Shown one piece after another: positions 8,531 to 17,643 of a DNA stretch of 64,000 nucleotides. Both the position numbers and the translations under genes were made by a program. Where the stretch lies: contig NZ_ML660170.1 in the NCBI RefSeq assembly GCF_007004725.1, positions 248,001 through 312,000 on the forward strand, in the 5' to 3' direction. Every line of letters starts with the position of its first letter. The first letter of the stretch is position 1. This DNA is from Aliikangiella coralliicola (GTDB taxonomy: Bacteria; Pseudomonadota; Gammaproteobacteria; Enterobacterales; Kangiellaceae). A model generated the notes under the pieces. The model did not search any database. It was not told the origin of the DNA and saw only the letters and a list, made by a program, of their open reading frames with translations.

Positions 8531-11212
8531 TTATGAAGCCGAAGGCGGATCGTCTTTGTCTTTATCTTCGTTCTTTTGTTCAGATTGTTGCTCTACTGGC
8601 GGTGGGTTCTGATCAGCAGACGATTCTTCTGTATTTAGTTCGTCGCCAGAATTCGAACCAACTTCTGATAGTGGTTTTGTTTCTGGCGGCAACTCAGCTT
8701 TTACCGCGGTTTCATCTGCAGTTTTAGATTCTTGGGGTAGTAATTCATCAGCCGCTTCTGTAGAAGCGCTATTGCTCTCACCTTCGGTGCTATTTATAGG
8801 TTCAGATGAATCGACACTCAACTCTGCCTCATTAATATCCAATGTTGTATTATTATTCTCAGAGTCCGTCGGTAGTTTTTCTTCAGTTTGGGGAGTTATC
8901 TCAATAATATCCTCCACAGCCCGGTTAAACGATGCATACTGAGGATGGTTAGCATCAAATAGTTTGAGTTTATTTAACCATTTAAATGCCTCTGATTTGT
9001 TTGACGCCGCAATGCTATTAGTCAAACCACTTAGCACAGCTTGTTCTATTCTAACAACACCGTTTTTTGCTTCTTCGTTGCGATCATCCATTTCCAGTGC
9101 TAGTCGATATTTCGCGAGCGCATTATTTTCTTCTGGCTCAACCAGCAAATTTTGTTGCTCAAGTGCTTTTGCAGCGTCCAGACTACCTTGCAATCGCATC
9201 TGCACCAAAGGATCACTTAATCTGGCTTGCCTTTCAGATTCCGCCTGCTTTTTCTTTTCGGCGATTGCCGCTAGTCTTTGTCTCTCTTTCCTGGCGATAT
9301 TATAAGCTTTCTCTCCTTGGGTAATCTTCTGTCGCAAACTCACTTTTTTGGCTTCATCGTCAGAAAGACTACTAAATCGAGCTAACAAAGTCCGTGCTCG
9401 AGAATAAGTATTTTCGCTAATGGCTGCTTCAACTAAATTAGCGTATGTATCAGTGACTTGTTCAAGCCCTTCTTTCGCATTTTGATTCTGTGGTTCAAGT
9501 TTGAGAACTTGTTGAAAGTAATAGATAGCATTGTTGTCTTGAGGAGAGGACAGTCTCTCTTCTTTTAGCGCCAGATTTCCCTGAGATATGAGCTCATCGA
9601 TTTTTATCTGGCTTTGTTCACGTTCTTTCACCTTCGATTCAAAATCAACTTTCAAGCGAGCAATGTTTTGCTTGGTTGCGTCCAGCAAGGTGTGTTGCGG
9701 TTGTTCATACTCAACCAAGGCGATCCACTCCCCCGCCTGCTCAAAGTTATTATTTTCAGCCAGTGTTGTCGCCTCAGATAAACTCACACTAATGATATTT
9801 TGATAAATCAATTGCGCATTTTTGTTTTCGGGTTGCAAAGTGTTAACGGTTGCAAGCAATTTGAGCGCTTGCTTAATATCATCTAATTTCTGTGGTAAAA
9901 ATTGAACCAGCGTGTCAGCTTCTTGCAACAGTTCCTCAACATTTGCCGTTCTTTTCACGCCGTTACTTTCAGAGCCGCTAACGGACTGGCCGCCATTTTT
10001 GTTCGCAGATAAATTTTCTGAACCACTATCTGTTTGAGTGGCAGAATTTGGTCCGCCACTATCGGTTGAAACAGTTTTATCAGATTTTTGCTCGGCAGTT
10101 GAAGTCGACTTTTCGGACGCGGCATTTCCTGAAATATTTTCATCGAACCAAGCCATAGTTGCCGGTAACCATCTGTCTTTGGTGAAAAAGCCGCCAATTC
10201 CCAGTAGTGTGAGTAAAATAATACTGACAAATAAAGGAACTTTATTTTTGGGTTCCTTCTCTTGCACGTGAAAGCGACGTTCCGAATGCAAATCATCAAA
10301 ATCGTCGTGCTCATCAAGTTTATTGGTCGCAACGGTTTTCTGGATACTCTGTTTTTTAGCCCGGGATTTTTTTATTGGTGGCGCTTCAGCTTTGGGCACC
10401 TCGGTTCGCTTTCCTGTGTCTTTGAAGTCGCTGATAACTTTAACGAGTTCGACCCCGGTCTGAACACGTTTAGCAGGCTCTTTAGCGAGCAATAGCTCTA
10501 GCAACCACTGAAAATGCTTTAACCTGGCGGGCAGTTCAGGTATGGGCTTTGTCACATGTTTAATACAAACGGCGACCGAATCTTCGCCGCTGAAAGGAAC
10601 ACCTTTAGTTAACATTTCAAACAGAATAATACCCAGACTATAAAGATCGGAACGGCCATCAACCGTTTTACCACGGCATTGTTCTGGACTCATATATTCG
10701 GGCGTACCAATTAGTTTGCCAGTTTGAGTCATTTGAGTAGAAGAATTAGATGCTTTAGCGATACCGAAATCGGTGAGCAACGGCTCATTATCCCGGTCAA
10801 ACAAGATATTTTCAGACTTTACATCTCGATGGATATACCCTTTTTCGTGGGCAAAGTGCAGCGCATTCGCAATCTTACTGATAATCGCCAGGCACTCGCG
10901 CGCCTTCATGCCGTCGGAAATCCGCTTTTTCAGGTCACCGCCGGGCAGATATTCCATCGCAAGATAATAGAAATTCCCACTTTCGCCGACATCATAGACT
11001 GTCACAATGCTCTTGTGAGAAAGCTTGGCGACAATTTTAGCCTCGCGAACAAATCGCTCGCCGAAAGTTGGATCAGCAGCCAATGCAGGCGACATCACCT
11101 TAAGCGCCACTTCTCTGTCAAACCCTTGTTGTATCGCTAAATAGACCGTTGCCTGGCCACCTACACCCAAAGTTCTAACAATTTTATATCCTGGAATTTC
11201 AATCGCGCTCAC
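8531..11212 (-). CDS. Membrane Ser/Thr protein kinase with periplasmic helical repeat region
   Basis: An 893-residue PknB-type kinase. The N-terminal catalytic domain (about 8-260) has the P-loop LGVGGQATVYLA, K38 in VALKV, E57 in FVREAK, H128-R129-D130 in YIHRDVKSENILF, D148-F149-G150 and GTPEYMSPEQC, so it should be active. A basic juxtamembrane linker follows, then one transmembrane helix (about 325-343). The remaining 550 residues are extracytoplasmic: a Ser/Thr/Gln-rich stretch, TPR-like helices (EQAGEWIALVEYEQPQH, NNAIYYFQQVLKLEPQNQNAKEGL) and an acidic disordered tail. The layout suggests a sensor on the periplasmic side and signalling in the cytoplasm. No phosphatase or FHA gene is adjacent. 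The downstream lipoprotein is the obvious candidate partner. Confidence 0.93.
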   Translation of the reverse strand: MSAIEIPGYKIVRTLGVGGQATVYLAIQQGFDREVALKVMSPALAADPTFGERFVREAKIVAKLSHKSIVTVYDVGESGNFYYLAMEYLPGGDLKKRISDGMKARECLAIISKIANALHFAHEKGYIHRDVKSENILFDRDNEPLLTDFGIAKASNSSTQMTQTGKLIGTPEYMSPEQCRGKTVDGRSDLYSLGIILFEMLTKGVPFSGEDSVAVCIKHVTKPIPELPARLKHFQWLLELLLAKEPAKRVQTGVELVKVISDFKDTGKRTEVPKAEAPPIKKSRAKKQSIQKTVATNKLDEHDDFDDLHSERRFHVQEKEPKNKVPLFVSIILLTLLGIGGFFTKDRWLPATMAWFDENISGNAASEKSTSTAEQKSDKTVSTDSGGPNSATQTDSGSENLSANKNGGQSVSGSESNGVKRTANVEELLQEADTLVQFLPQKLDDIKQALKLLATVNTLQPENKNAQLIYQNIISVSLSEATTLAENNNFEQAGEWIALVEYEQPQHTLLDATKQNIARLKVDFESKVKEREQSQIKIDELISQGNLALKEERLSSPQDNNAIYYFQQVLKLEPQNQNAKEGLEQVTDTYANLVEAAISENTYSRARTLLARFSSLSDDEAKKVSLRQKITQGEKAYNIARKERQRLAAIAEKKKQAESERQARLSDPLVQMRLQGSLDAAKALEQQNLLVEPEENNALAKYRLALEMDDRNEEAKNGVVRIEQAVLSGLTNSIAASNKSEAFKWLNKLKLFDANHPQYASFNRAVEDIIEITPQTEEKLPTDSENNNTTLDINEAELSVDSSEPINSTEGESNSASTEAADELLPQESKTADETAVKAELPPETKPLSEVGSNSGDELNTEESSADQNPPPVEQQSEQKNEDKDKDDPPSAS

Positions 11213-11753
11213 AAAGTTATCCCGATTAGTTGCTTTATTAATATTATTATTTTCATGCCATTAAAAACAAAATCCGCTATTAACGAACGAAGCTATTGGT
11301 TAAAACGAAACCGCCTTTTGAATTCTTTTAATGAATTTCTTTTATGAACCCCGTCTTTTTGAATCATTATTATTTGGAGAATGCCTTTTTTAGAGATGTC
11401 CTTGAAATCTTAACAAATACAATAATTTGTGTGAATTAACATATTACCGATTAAGGCCGGTTGGTCAACAGGCACTAGTTATTTTAGTCTAAAAAGTGTG
11501 AATTCGCCCTGCGATAATCAAACTGTGTAATAGTTGTCTGCCAAGCCGCTTTCTCACTAACTCAACAATCTCATATTGTGATTTTTGTTTGAACCTATCG
11601 CTTGAAAATGCTCTTATAAAAGGTGCTCTAGGGCTAATGCCTGCAGTCTATTAAGGCAAAAGCTTTAATCGACAATTCTTATTATGGAATTGCCGAATTT
11701 TTGAGCTAAACTGATACCCAGGTCTGGACGACTTAGCAAAGGAGGTTTCGACC
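11213..11753. other. 540-base AT-rich intergenic region
   Basis: Divergent gap between the kinase (minus) and the DUF6316-type gene (plus). I see no convincing ORF or RNA gene. It contains T-rich stretches with repeated TTTTGAAT/TTTTATGAA-like words around 11315-11365 and a small inverted repeat ACAAT-CTCAT-ATTGT near 11562-11576. It must hold the promoters for both genes, but I could not identify convincing -35/-10 pairs. Confidence 0.5.
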
Positions 11754-11954
11754 ATGCGTACACGAGCAGGAGAAGCTGCGAGACCCTGGTTTAGAACTGA
11801 TCGATTCTATCACACCAACGAAGGCTGGTGGTTTCTAACTAGAGAAAAGACAGAAAAAGGCCCTTACGTCTCTCAGTTGGAAGCAGAGCACGAGCTGATT
11901 ATTTACATTCGTAACGCCAACGAAATTTGTAATCAATTCACAGCTCAGCAGTAG
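11754..11954 (+). CDS. Small DUF6316-like protein
   Basis: The 66-residue product begins MRTRAGEAARPWFRTDRFYH and continues WWFLTREKTEKGPYVSQ, then a helix EAEHELIIYIRNANE. This aromatic-rich N-terminal half plus one helix fits the small gammaproteobacterial DUF6316 family as I remember it, whose role is unknown. A near-consensus ribosome site AAAGGAGG lies 8 bases before the ATG, strongly supporting real and efficient translation. It is a single gene with no operon partner. A nested hairpin (12001-12048) follows it. Confidence 0.82.
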   Translation: MRTRAGEAARPWFRTDRFYHTNEGWWFLTREKTEKGPYVSQLEAEHELIIYIRNANEICNQFTAQQ

Positions 11955-12000
11955 ATTACGCAGTAAGCTGACTAAAAGTCATACAATTTGTTCATTCACG

Positions 12001-12048
12001 CCACATTACCGGTGACCCAGGTCGAACCTGGCATTTTAATCAATGTGG
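12001..12048. other. Nested hairpin with tRNA T-arm-like core between convergent genes
   Basis: Outer arms CCACATT (12001-12007) and AATGTGG (12042-12048) are perfectly complementary over 7 bases. Inside them CCAGGT (12017-12022) pairs with ACCTGG (12026-12031) across CGA. On the minus strand the core reads CCAGGTTCGACCTGG, like a tRNA T-arm. At 48 bases with no D or anticodon arm it is not a tRNA. It probably helps terminate the two convergent genes, or it is a tRNA-derived remnant. Confidence 0.4.
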
Positions 12049-12071
12049 TATATACCGGGCTACTCCAAAAA

Positions 12072-12896
12072 TCAGCATTCCGAAAGTTTATTGATAACCC
12101 TTGCCGCGGCCACCATGCCAAATGTTGATGTCACTACAACGCTTGCTCCAAGACCGCCACTACAGTCTAGTTTTACACTACCATCGGAAAACTGTTTTTG
12201 CTGGCAAACTTCCCCTTCAGGGGTTGGGTAACTCAACTGCTCAGTCGAAAACACGCATTCGATACCAAATCTTCGTTTGGGGTTTTTAGTAAAGTTATAT
12301 TTTCGTCTTAACTCACTTCTCACCCGTGCCGCAAGCGGGTCTTGCCAGGTTTTACTCAGGTCTGCCACGGTTATTTTTAGCGGATCTTGCTGGCCACCTG
12401 CACCACCAACAGTGATAATTTTTATCTTATTGCGCTTACAATAAGCAATCAGCGCGACCTTCGCTGGAACGCTGTCGATTGCATCAACTACAAAATCAGG
12501 CTTATCACTCAATAATTCGGCCTGGTTGTCAGCGCTAATAAAATCGCTCACCGCGGTGACATTACAAGCCGGGTTGATGGCTTTGATACGTTCAGCCATT
12601 GCTTCTACTTTGAGGCGACCGATATTTTCCTGGTAGGCATGAATTTGTCGGTTGGTATTTGTCACGCAAATATCATCCAGATCAATCAGCTTAATATGGC
12701 CAATTGCAGTTCTTGCCAGCCCTTCAGCGACCCAACTACCAACTCCCCCAATACCAACAACCGTGACCCTGGCATTCGCCAGTTTTTCCCGTCCCTGTTT
12801 TCCGTATAATCGCTGCGTACCGCCAAACCTGCTGTCTTCAATAGACTGAGTCTGTCGTAAATCTTGAACCTGCTGTATATCTTGATCCTTCTGCAA
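12072..12896 (-). CDS. tcdA: tRNA threonylcarbamoyladenosine dehydratase
   Basis: An E1-like ThiF/MoeB-fold enzyme that uses ATP to cyclise t6A37 to ct6A in tRNAs reading ANN codons. The 274-residue product (E. coli TcdA/CsdL 268) starts its fold with SRFGGTQRLYGKQGREKL. It has the ATP-binding VVGIGGVGSWVAEGLAR loop, LIDLDDICVTNTNRQ, DAIDSVPAKVALIAYC, and KRRFGIECVFSTEQL typical of the group. A Cys-poor C terminus agrees with TcdA rather than ThiF. It is a single gene, divergent from the acyl-CoA dehydrogenase. Confidence 0.94.
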   Translation of the reverse strand: MQKDQDIQQVQDLRQTQSIEDSRFGGTQRLYGKQGREKLANARVTVVGIGGVGSWVAEGLARTAIGHIKLIDLDDICVTNTNRQIHAYQENIGRLKVEAMAERIKAINPACNVTAVSDFISADNQAELLSDKPDFVVDAIDSVPAKVALIAYCKRNKIKIITVGGAGGQQDPLKITVADLSKTWQDPLAARVRSELRRKYNFTKNPKRRFGIECVFSTEQLSYPTPEGEVCQQKQFSDGSVKLDCSGGLGASVVVTSTFGMVAAARVINKLSEC

Positions 12897-13055
12897 ACCC
12901 TCTACCTTTTATGAATTAATGTCGGTTAAAGAAGACTGCGGATTATATCACCGAACAAATCGGCCGATCGAGATAAAGCGAATGTTGCCAAATTGCTACT
13001 TGACCACACTCATCTGACCAGTTAGATTAAGGGAAATATTCTCAGGAGCTAATCA

Positions 13056-14822
13056 ATGCCTCAATACACCGCACCACTTGAAGATATCCAATTTATCTTG
13101 CACGACTGTCTTAATATTACCAACCATTATGAAAACATCGGGTATCAGGATGCGGCTGACGAATCGTTAGTTAACGCTATCTTGGAAGAAGCCGCAAAAT
13201 TTGCCGGTGAAGTGCTATCTCCGATTAACTACTCTGGTGATCAACAAGGCTGCAAAATAGAAAATGGCGTGGTTGTAACCCCCGAGGGATACGTTGAAGC
13301 CTATCAACAATACTGCGAGGCCGAATGGTCAGCGCTGGCTTTTCCAACCCAATATGGCGGTCAAGGCCTTCCCCACTCTCTATCAGTGGTTACTTCAGAG
13401 ATGAACGCGGCAGCCAACGCCTCTTGGAGTATGTATCCGGGCTTGACCCATGGCGCGATCAGTGCGCTGTTGCATCACGGAACAGACGAATTAAAACAAC
13501 AATACCTGCCTAACCTAATTACCGGTGAATGGACCGGCACCATGTGCTTGACAGAATCTCATTGCGGTTCCGATCTTGGACTATTAAAAACGCGAGCAAT
13601 TCCTCAAGAAGATGACAGTTATGCCATAACCGGTACCAAAATTTTTATTTCAGCCGGCGAACACAACATGTCACAAAACATCATTCACCTGGTGCTCGCT
13701 CGACTTCCCGACGCGCCCGAGGGCAGCGCCGGTATTTCTTTATTTCTGGTGCCAAAAATACTGGATACAAATGCCTCGTCTACCCTAACTGACAACCAGG
13801 TTACCTGTAGTGCCATCGAGCACAAAATGGGGATCAACGGTTCGGCAACCTGTGTCATTAACTTTGAGAACTCTAAAGGCTTTTTGCTTGGACAACCTAA
13901 CAAAGGACTCGCCTGTATGTTCACTATGATGAACGTCGCGAGATTAGCAACCAGTGTCCAAGGTTATGCCATTGCAGAACTGTCTCGTCAGGCATCTTTA
14001 GAATACGCGAAAGATCGCCTTCAAATGCGGTCGTTATCCGGGATTAAAGCGCCGGAAAAACCTGCAGACCCTATTATTGTTCACCCTGATGTCAAACGAA
14101 TGCTTTTTACGCAAAAATCATTAGTTGAAGGGTCTCGAGGGTTAGCCTACTACGTCGCTTCGCTGGTAGATAAAGTAGAAACTCATCATGATTCTGATGG
14201 CAAGTTTGAGCAACGTCTCAGCCTGCTCACACCAATCTGTAAAGCATTTATGTCGGAAATTGGATTTGAATCGACGAATCATGCGGTTCAAGTGCTTGGT
14301 GGTCATGGTTATATTTCAGAATGGGAACTTGAACAACAGGTACGTGATTCACGTATCGCAATGATCTATGAAGGAACCAACGGGATCCAGGCGCTGGATT
14401 TATTGGGTCGAAAAGTCCTTAGAGACAAAGGTGCTGCGCTGGCAGACTGGGTCAGTGAAGTAAAAACTCAAGCATTAAAATCTTCTGAAACTAACTCTGA
14501 GCTAGCCAGGCAATTGGCACACTACTGTGACGAATGGTTGGGCCTCGCACAACAAATCGGTCAGAAAGCCTCAGAAGATATGGATGAAGTCGGCGCAGCA
14601 GCATTCGATTTTTTAATGTACTCAGGATATCTTTCAGTTGCGCACATTCTGTTGCAACAAGCAGAAATTGTTAAAACTACGAATAGAAGCGAGGCTTTCA
14701 AACAGGCGAAACAACAGACGATGACCTTTTATTTCGCTCGAATTTTACCGCGTGTTAAAACGCACAAGGCATTAATCCTAAGCGGAAATGATACGCTACA
14801 GTGTTGTGAGTTCGAGATTTAG
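13056..14822 (+). CDS. Long acyl-CoA dehydrogenase (DmdC/FadE-like)
   Basis: A 588-residue FAD enzyme that introduces the alpha-beta double bond into an acyl-CoA. It is about 200 residues longer than classical acyl-CoA dehydrogenases. It fits the group with an N-terminal extension (YTAPLEDIQFILHDCL) and a C-terminal extra domain (roughly 470-588) found in 3-methylmercaptopropionyl-CoA dehydrogenase DmdC and related enzymes. Visible motifs are MCLTESHCGSDLG, the FAD-contact region GTKIFISAGEHN, QVLGGHGYISEWELEQ and the IYEGTNGIQALDLLGRKVL signature. The catalytic Glu is most likely that of YEGTNG. Ribosome site CAGGAGCTAATCA precedes the ATG. There is no operon partner. The substrate cannot be told from sequence; medium/long-chain acyl-CoA is the default inference. 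Confidence 0.93.
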   Translation: MPQYTAPLEDIQFILHDCLNITNHYENIGYQDAADESLVNAILEEAAKFAGEVLSPINYSGDQQGCKIENGVVVTPEGYVEAYQQYCEAEWSALAFPTQYGGQGLPHSLSVVTSEMNAAANASWSMYPGLTHGAISALLHHGTDELKQQYLPNLITGEWTGTMCLTESHCGSDLGLLKTRAIPQEDDSYAITGTKIFISAGEHNMSQNIIHLVLARLPDAPEGSAGISLFLVPKILDTNASSTLTDNQVTCSAIEHKMGINGSATCVINFENSKGFLLGQPNKGLACMFTMMNVARLATSVQGYAIAELSRQASLEYAKDRLQMRSLSGIKAPEKPADPIIVHPDVKRMLFTQKSLVEGSRGLAYYVASLVDKVETHHDSDGKFEQRLSLLTPICKAFMSEIGFESTNHAVQVLGGHGYISEWELEQQVRDSRIAMIYEGTNGIQALDLLGRKVLRDKGAALADWVSEVKTQALKSSETNSELARQLAHYCDEWLGLAQQIGQKASEDMDEVGAAAFDFLMYSGYLSVAHILLQQAEIVKTTNRSEAFKQAKQQTMTFYFARILPRVKTHKALILSGNDTLQCCEFEI

Positions 14823-14855
14823 CCAAAATAGCTATATTATATTCCCTCCCTCTAG

Positions 14856-14877
14856 CTCCTTCCCAAAAGGGAGGGAG
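14856..14877. terminator. Palindromic CCTCC/GGAGG hairpin between convergent genes
   Basis: CTCCTTCCC (14856-14864), loop AAAA, GGGAGGGAG (14869-14877): nine pairs including one T-G. A competing outer pairing TCCCTCCC (14843-14850) with GGGAGGGA (14869-14876) is also possible. There is no T-run. A sibling element occurs at 59684-59704, also between convergent genes, so this may be a dispersed palindromic repeat used as a terminator. Confidence 0.55.
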
Positions 14878-14941
14878 AACACAATCCTTATTTTGGTCAA
14901 GCACTAAACAGGTTCAATCCCGCCTTGCTTGAAAACAGGCC

Positions 14942-15625
14942 CTAAAGGTCTAATATCTCTTTGATCAGAGGGATCGTTACTTTCCTCTGTAAAACCATGC
15001 TTGAATGGTCTATCTGATCAAGAATATCGATTAAATCAGATACTGAACGACTTTGGCGAGATAAAATAAACTTGGCGACATCAGCCGGAACATCCATTCC
15101 ACGATTGGCCGCACGCTTCTGTAACAAGGTAATTTTTTGCTCATCATTCAAAGGTTCAATCTTGTATATTTCCATCGCCGATAATCGAGACTTTAAGTCG
15201 GCGAGTTTGATAGAAGACTTGGCCGGTGGCGACGCACTAAAAACAACCAGATTTTTCTGTTCTAATTTTAAGTTATTGTACAAATCGAACAGCCCTTCTT
15301 CCCATGCTTTATCTTTCTCAACTGACGCCAGGTCGTCAATACAAACCAACTCCATAACACTCATACCATCAAGAATTTCAGCACTTAAGTCACGGTTGGC
15401 GAGTGGTAAGTAAGCAGCCGACCAAGCTTGTTGGTTAAAGTGATTACACAACGCTTGAGCAAGGTGAGTTTTTCCACTTTCAGCCGATCCCCAGACGAAA
15501 ATAAACTCTGCACTGGTCGCGGTTAGCTTTGTTAGCTTTTCGACTAGCTGTAAGTTATCTCCTGACAGAAAGTTGTCAAAATTAGCATTATCGTTAAGCT
15601 GAACATTGAGAGGTAGTTGAAGCAT
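14942..15625 (-). CDS. hda: DnaA regulatory inactivator Hda
   Basis: A 227-residue AAA+ DnaA homologue (E. coli Hda 233). With the DNA-loaded beta clamp it stimulates ATP hydrolysis by DnaA, preventing re-initiation. The N terminus LQLPLNVQL is the clamp-binding QLxLPL-type motif, followed by NFLSGDN. Walker A is VWGSAESGKTHLAQAL, Walker B ELVCIDDLASV, sensor-1 region NLVVFSASPPAKS, and the box VII/sensor-2 region LKSRLSAMEIYKIEPLNDEQ. It lacks the DNA-binding domain IV of DnaA. It is last in a minus-strand block with DUF2066 and a CDP-alcohol phosphatidyltransferase, separated from the latter by 27 bases. Confidence 0.95.
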   Translation of the reverse strand: MLQLPLNVQLNDNANFDNFLSGDNLQLVEKLTKLTATSAEFIFVWGSAESGKTHLAQALCNHFNQQAWSAAYLPLANRDLSAEILDGMSVMELVCIDDLASVEKDKAWEEGLFDLYNNLKLEQKNLVVFSASPPAKSSIKLADLKSRLSAMEIYKIEPLNDEQKITLLQKRAANRGMDVPADVAKFILSRQSRSVSDLIDILDQIDHSSMVLQRKVTIPLIKEILDL

Positions 15626-15652
15626 AATACTGAAACGCTGATCATTCAGAAA

Positions 15653-16279
15653 TTAACCAGCGGACTCTCCTTCTCCTGAATTTTCGCCGGCCTTATCGGC
15701 TTCGTCATTTCCGTGTTGTGACTCTTTTTTCAGTTGGAGTTCTTGTTTGAATTTTTTCCCCCATACAACCCCATAATGCACGCCACTGGAGACGGTGGTG
15801 AAATAGGTCAACCAGATAAGCACCGTAATAAATGTCGGCGGAATCGGATGATACCCAAGAGAAACCAATAATCCAGAGACCAATAACAACTGTATGAAAG
15901 TATTAAACTTAGAGAGGTAGCTCGGCTGCATTTTGTATGGACCAAGCCGATAGTGATAGTAATACGCACCAGCCACAATGAAAATATCTCGAATAGCCAC
16001 CACAATAAGTAGCGTCCAGCTTAGCACACCATTAATGACCAATATCGTCATGGTAACCACAAGTAACGCTTTATCCGCCAGCGGATCAACGATTGCGCCG
16101 AAACGACTTACCCAGCTAAAGTGTTTCGCCAAAAAACCATCGAGAGCATCTGAAAATCCTGCAACAATGAATAGCATCAAGGCATAGGTATAATTCTCAT
16201 CGAGCAGTAATAATGACAGTGGAACCAACAAAACCACTCTTAGCAGAGTGATAAAGTTAGGCAACATGCTCCAATTCAT
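15653..16279 (-). CDS. CDP-alcohol phosphatidyltransferase family protein
   Basis: A 208-residue integral membrane enzyme with about five helices, transferring a phosphatidyl group from CDP-diacylglycerol to an alcohol; the PgsA-like branch is likely. The family signature is SDALDGFLAKHFSWVSRFGAIVDPLADK (residues about 43-70), matching the DG..A..G..D..D pattern. Lys replaces the usual Arg after the Ala. The ATG at 16279 forms an ATGA overlap with the DUF2066 stop and follows GGCAGGA; a GTG nine bases upstream would add three residues. The C-terminal tail is polar (SQHGNDEADKAGENSG). Whether this is the cell's main phosphatidylglycerophosphate synthase cannot be decided here. Confidence 0.88.
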   Translation of the reverse strand: MNWSMLPNFITLLRVVLLVPLSLLLLDENYTYALMLFIVAGFSDALDGFLAKHFSWVSRFGAIVDPLADKALLVVTMTILVINGVLSWTLLIVVAIRDIFIVAGAYYYHYRLGPYKMQPSYLSKFNTFIQLLLVSGLLVSLGYHPIPPTFITVLIWLTYFTTVSSGVHYGVVWGKKFKQELQLKKESQHGNDEADKAGENSGEGESAG

Positions 16280-17643
16280 TCCTGCCACCGATAGTAGAGA
16301 ATAATACTCTGAGCGGTGTCGCTATTTTCAAGCGTCACCAATTCAGCGTTTTCACCGGTATTGTCGGCATTTTGTTGATTAACTTCCGATGTTGCCACCT
16401 GCTCGCCTGTCAATTCATCAGTCGATTGTTGAGGATCAGTTAATAATGTATCGGATTCTTTATCGAGTTGCCAATCAACAACTTGAACCGGGTTACCAAA
16501 TTCGTCGACAGCAGCCTCGGTTGAAATAGCGAAGGGATCAACTTTATGTGCTTCTTCTTCGATGAGTTTTTTACCCAGCCTTATTCCGTCCTTCAAACTT
16601 TCCAGATCGCCGAGCAAGCGCAGGTTTAATTTCACAAACGTACCTGCAATTTTACTTAATTCGACTTTACGAATTGACGAAAGACCTTCCAAATACGTCT
16701 GCAGTTTTTTGTAGCTAGCAAAGTTCTTAACATTTGATACCTGAATCTCTATTTGATTTGACTCCGCTAACTCCACTACGCAATATTTTTCACACAATAG
16801 TTCTGCCAAGCGATTGGCGAGTGTGCCAAAAAGCTGCTCAGGTGTCGCTTCGTTGAATTCCAGTCGAGTTTCTCGATCATCATTCACGAATACAAGTTGT
16901 GCTTGCCATTGCTCTCCCACTTTAAGCAATCTTCCCGCGATGATTGAGTCTGCCGCATAACGATTACTTGCTTCGATAACCGGTGTAATAAATCTGCCCC
17001 AAACGTCGCTGATCGTGATACTAAGCTGATCTTCGAGGTCCATTAATGGCAAAATGACAGGTACGCCCCTTCTTTCAGCATGTTTGTTGAACACCTCGGC
17101 GAAGGATTTGAGGTTATTTTGCTGCTCAGTCAGGCTGCTATCTGCACTATTTTGCGCAGCGCTATCCTCTTTAATGATTTGGCGTTTTAAATTTTCTTCA
17201 ATGGCCAGCCAAAGAATTGTTACTGGACGGTTGCTGCCCCAAATAGGCATGCCTGCTTCTTGAATTAACTCATCCACCAGGCGAGGATCGAAGTCCAGCT
17301 GCAACTCAAATGAAAACTCAGCGTCTTTTTCGGTTAGCGTGGCGTACTGAAACCTCTGAATAAAGGCGCTGACTTTGCCGTAAGCTTGTTGCACCTCGTA
17401 AGCACCTAAGACATTTCGACTGCCACTTTTGCGCACCAGCACTTCTTTAAAGCCCGTCACGAATGCTCCCCAACGGGTTTTAGCAGACTGGTCTGGTACA
17501 GCTACCTTAACTTGGTATAAATTAGTGACTTCTACAGCTTCGCTTATCGGCTGATAAATGCCCGATAAAATGGCAATTGCCCATAAAATCACTTTGAATG
17601 TCATAACTTTAGACGTCACGACTTTAATGGTCGAAATTCTCAT
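16276..17643 (-). CDS. DUF2066 family exported protein
   Basis: A 455-residue DUF2066 protein with an N-terminal signal peptide (about 1-36, ending QPISEAVEV). The DUF2066 core covers roughly 40-400: LYQVKVAVPDQSAKTRWGAF, VLVRKSGSRNVLGAYE, MPIWGSNRPVTILWLAIEE, RRGVPVILPLMDLED. An acidic low-complexity C terminus ends in IILYYRWQE. The ATG follows GGGAAAAAT. It overlaps the phosphatidyltransferase by 4 bases, so the two are translationally coupled. In pseudomonads DUF2066 lies next to purM; here it is 16 kb away on the other strand. Function unknown, probably envelope-associated. Confidence 0.9.
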   Translation of the reverse strand: MRISTIKVVTSKVMTFKVILWAIAILSGIYQPISEAVEVTNLYQVKVAVPDQSAKTRWGAFVTGFKEVLVRKSGSRNVLGAYEVQQAYGKVSAFIQRFQYATLTEKDAEFSFELQLDFDPRLVDELIQEAGMPIWGSNRPVTILWLAIEENLKRQIIKEDSAAQNSADSSLTEQQNNLKSFAEVFNKHAERRGVPVILPLMDLEDQLSITISDVWGRFITPVIEASNRYAADSIIAGRLLKVGEQWQAQLVFVNDDRETRLEFNEATPEQLFGTLANRLAELLCEKYCVVELAESNQIEIQVSNVKNFASYKKLQTYLEGLSSIRKVELSKIAGTFVKLNLRLLGDLESLKDGIRLGKKLIEEEAHKVDPFAISTEAAVDEFGNPVQVVDWQLDKESDTLLTDPQQSTDELTGEQVATSEVNQQNADNTGENAELVTLENSDTAQSIILYYRWQE

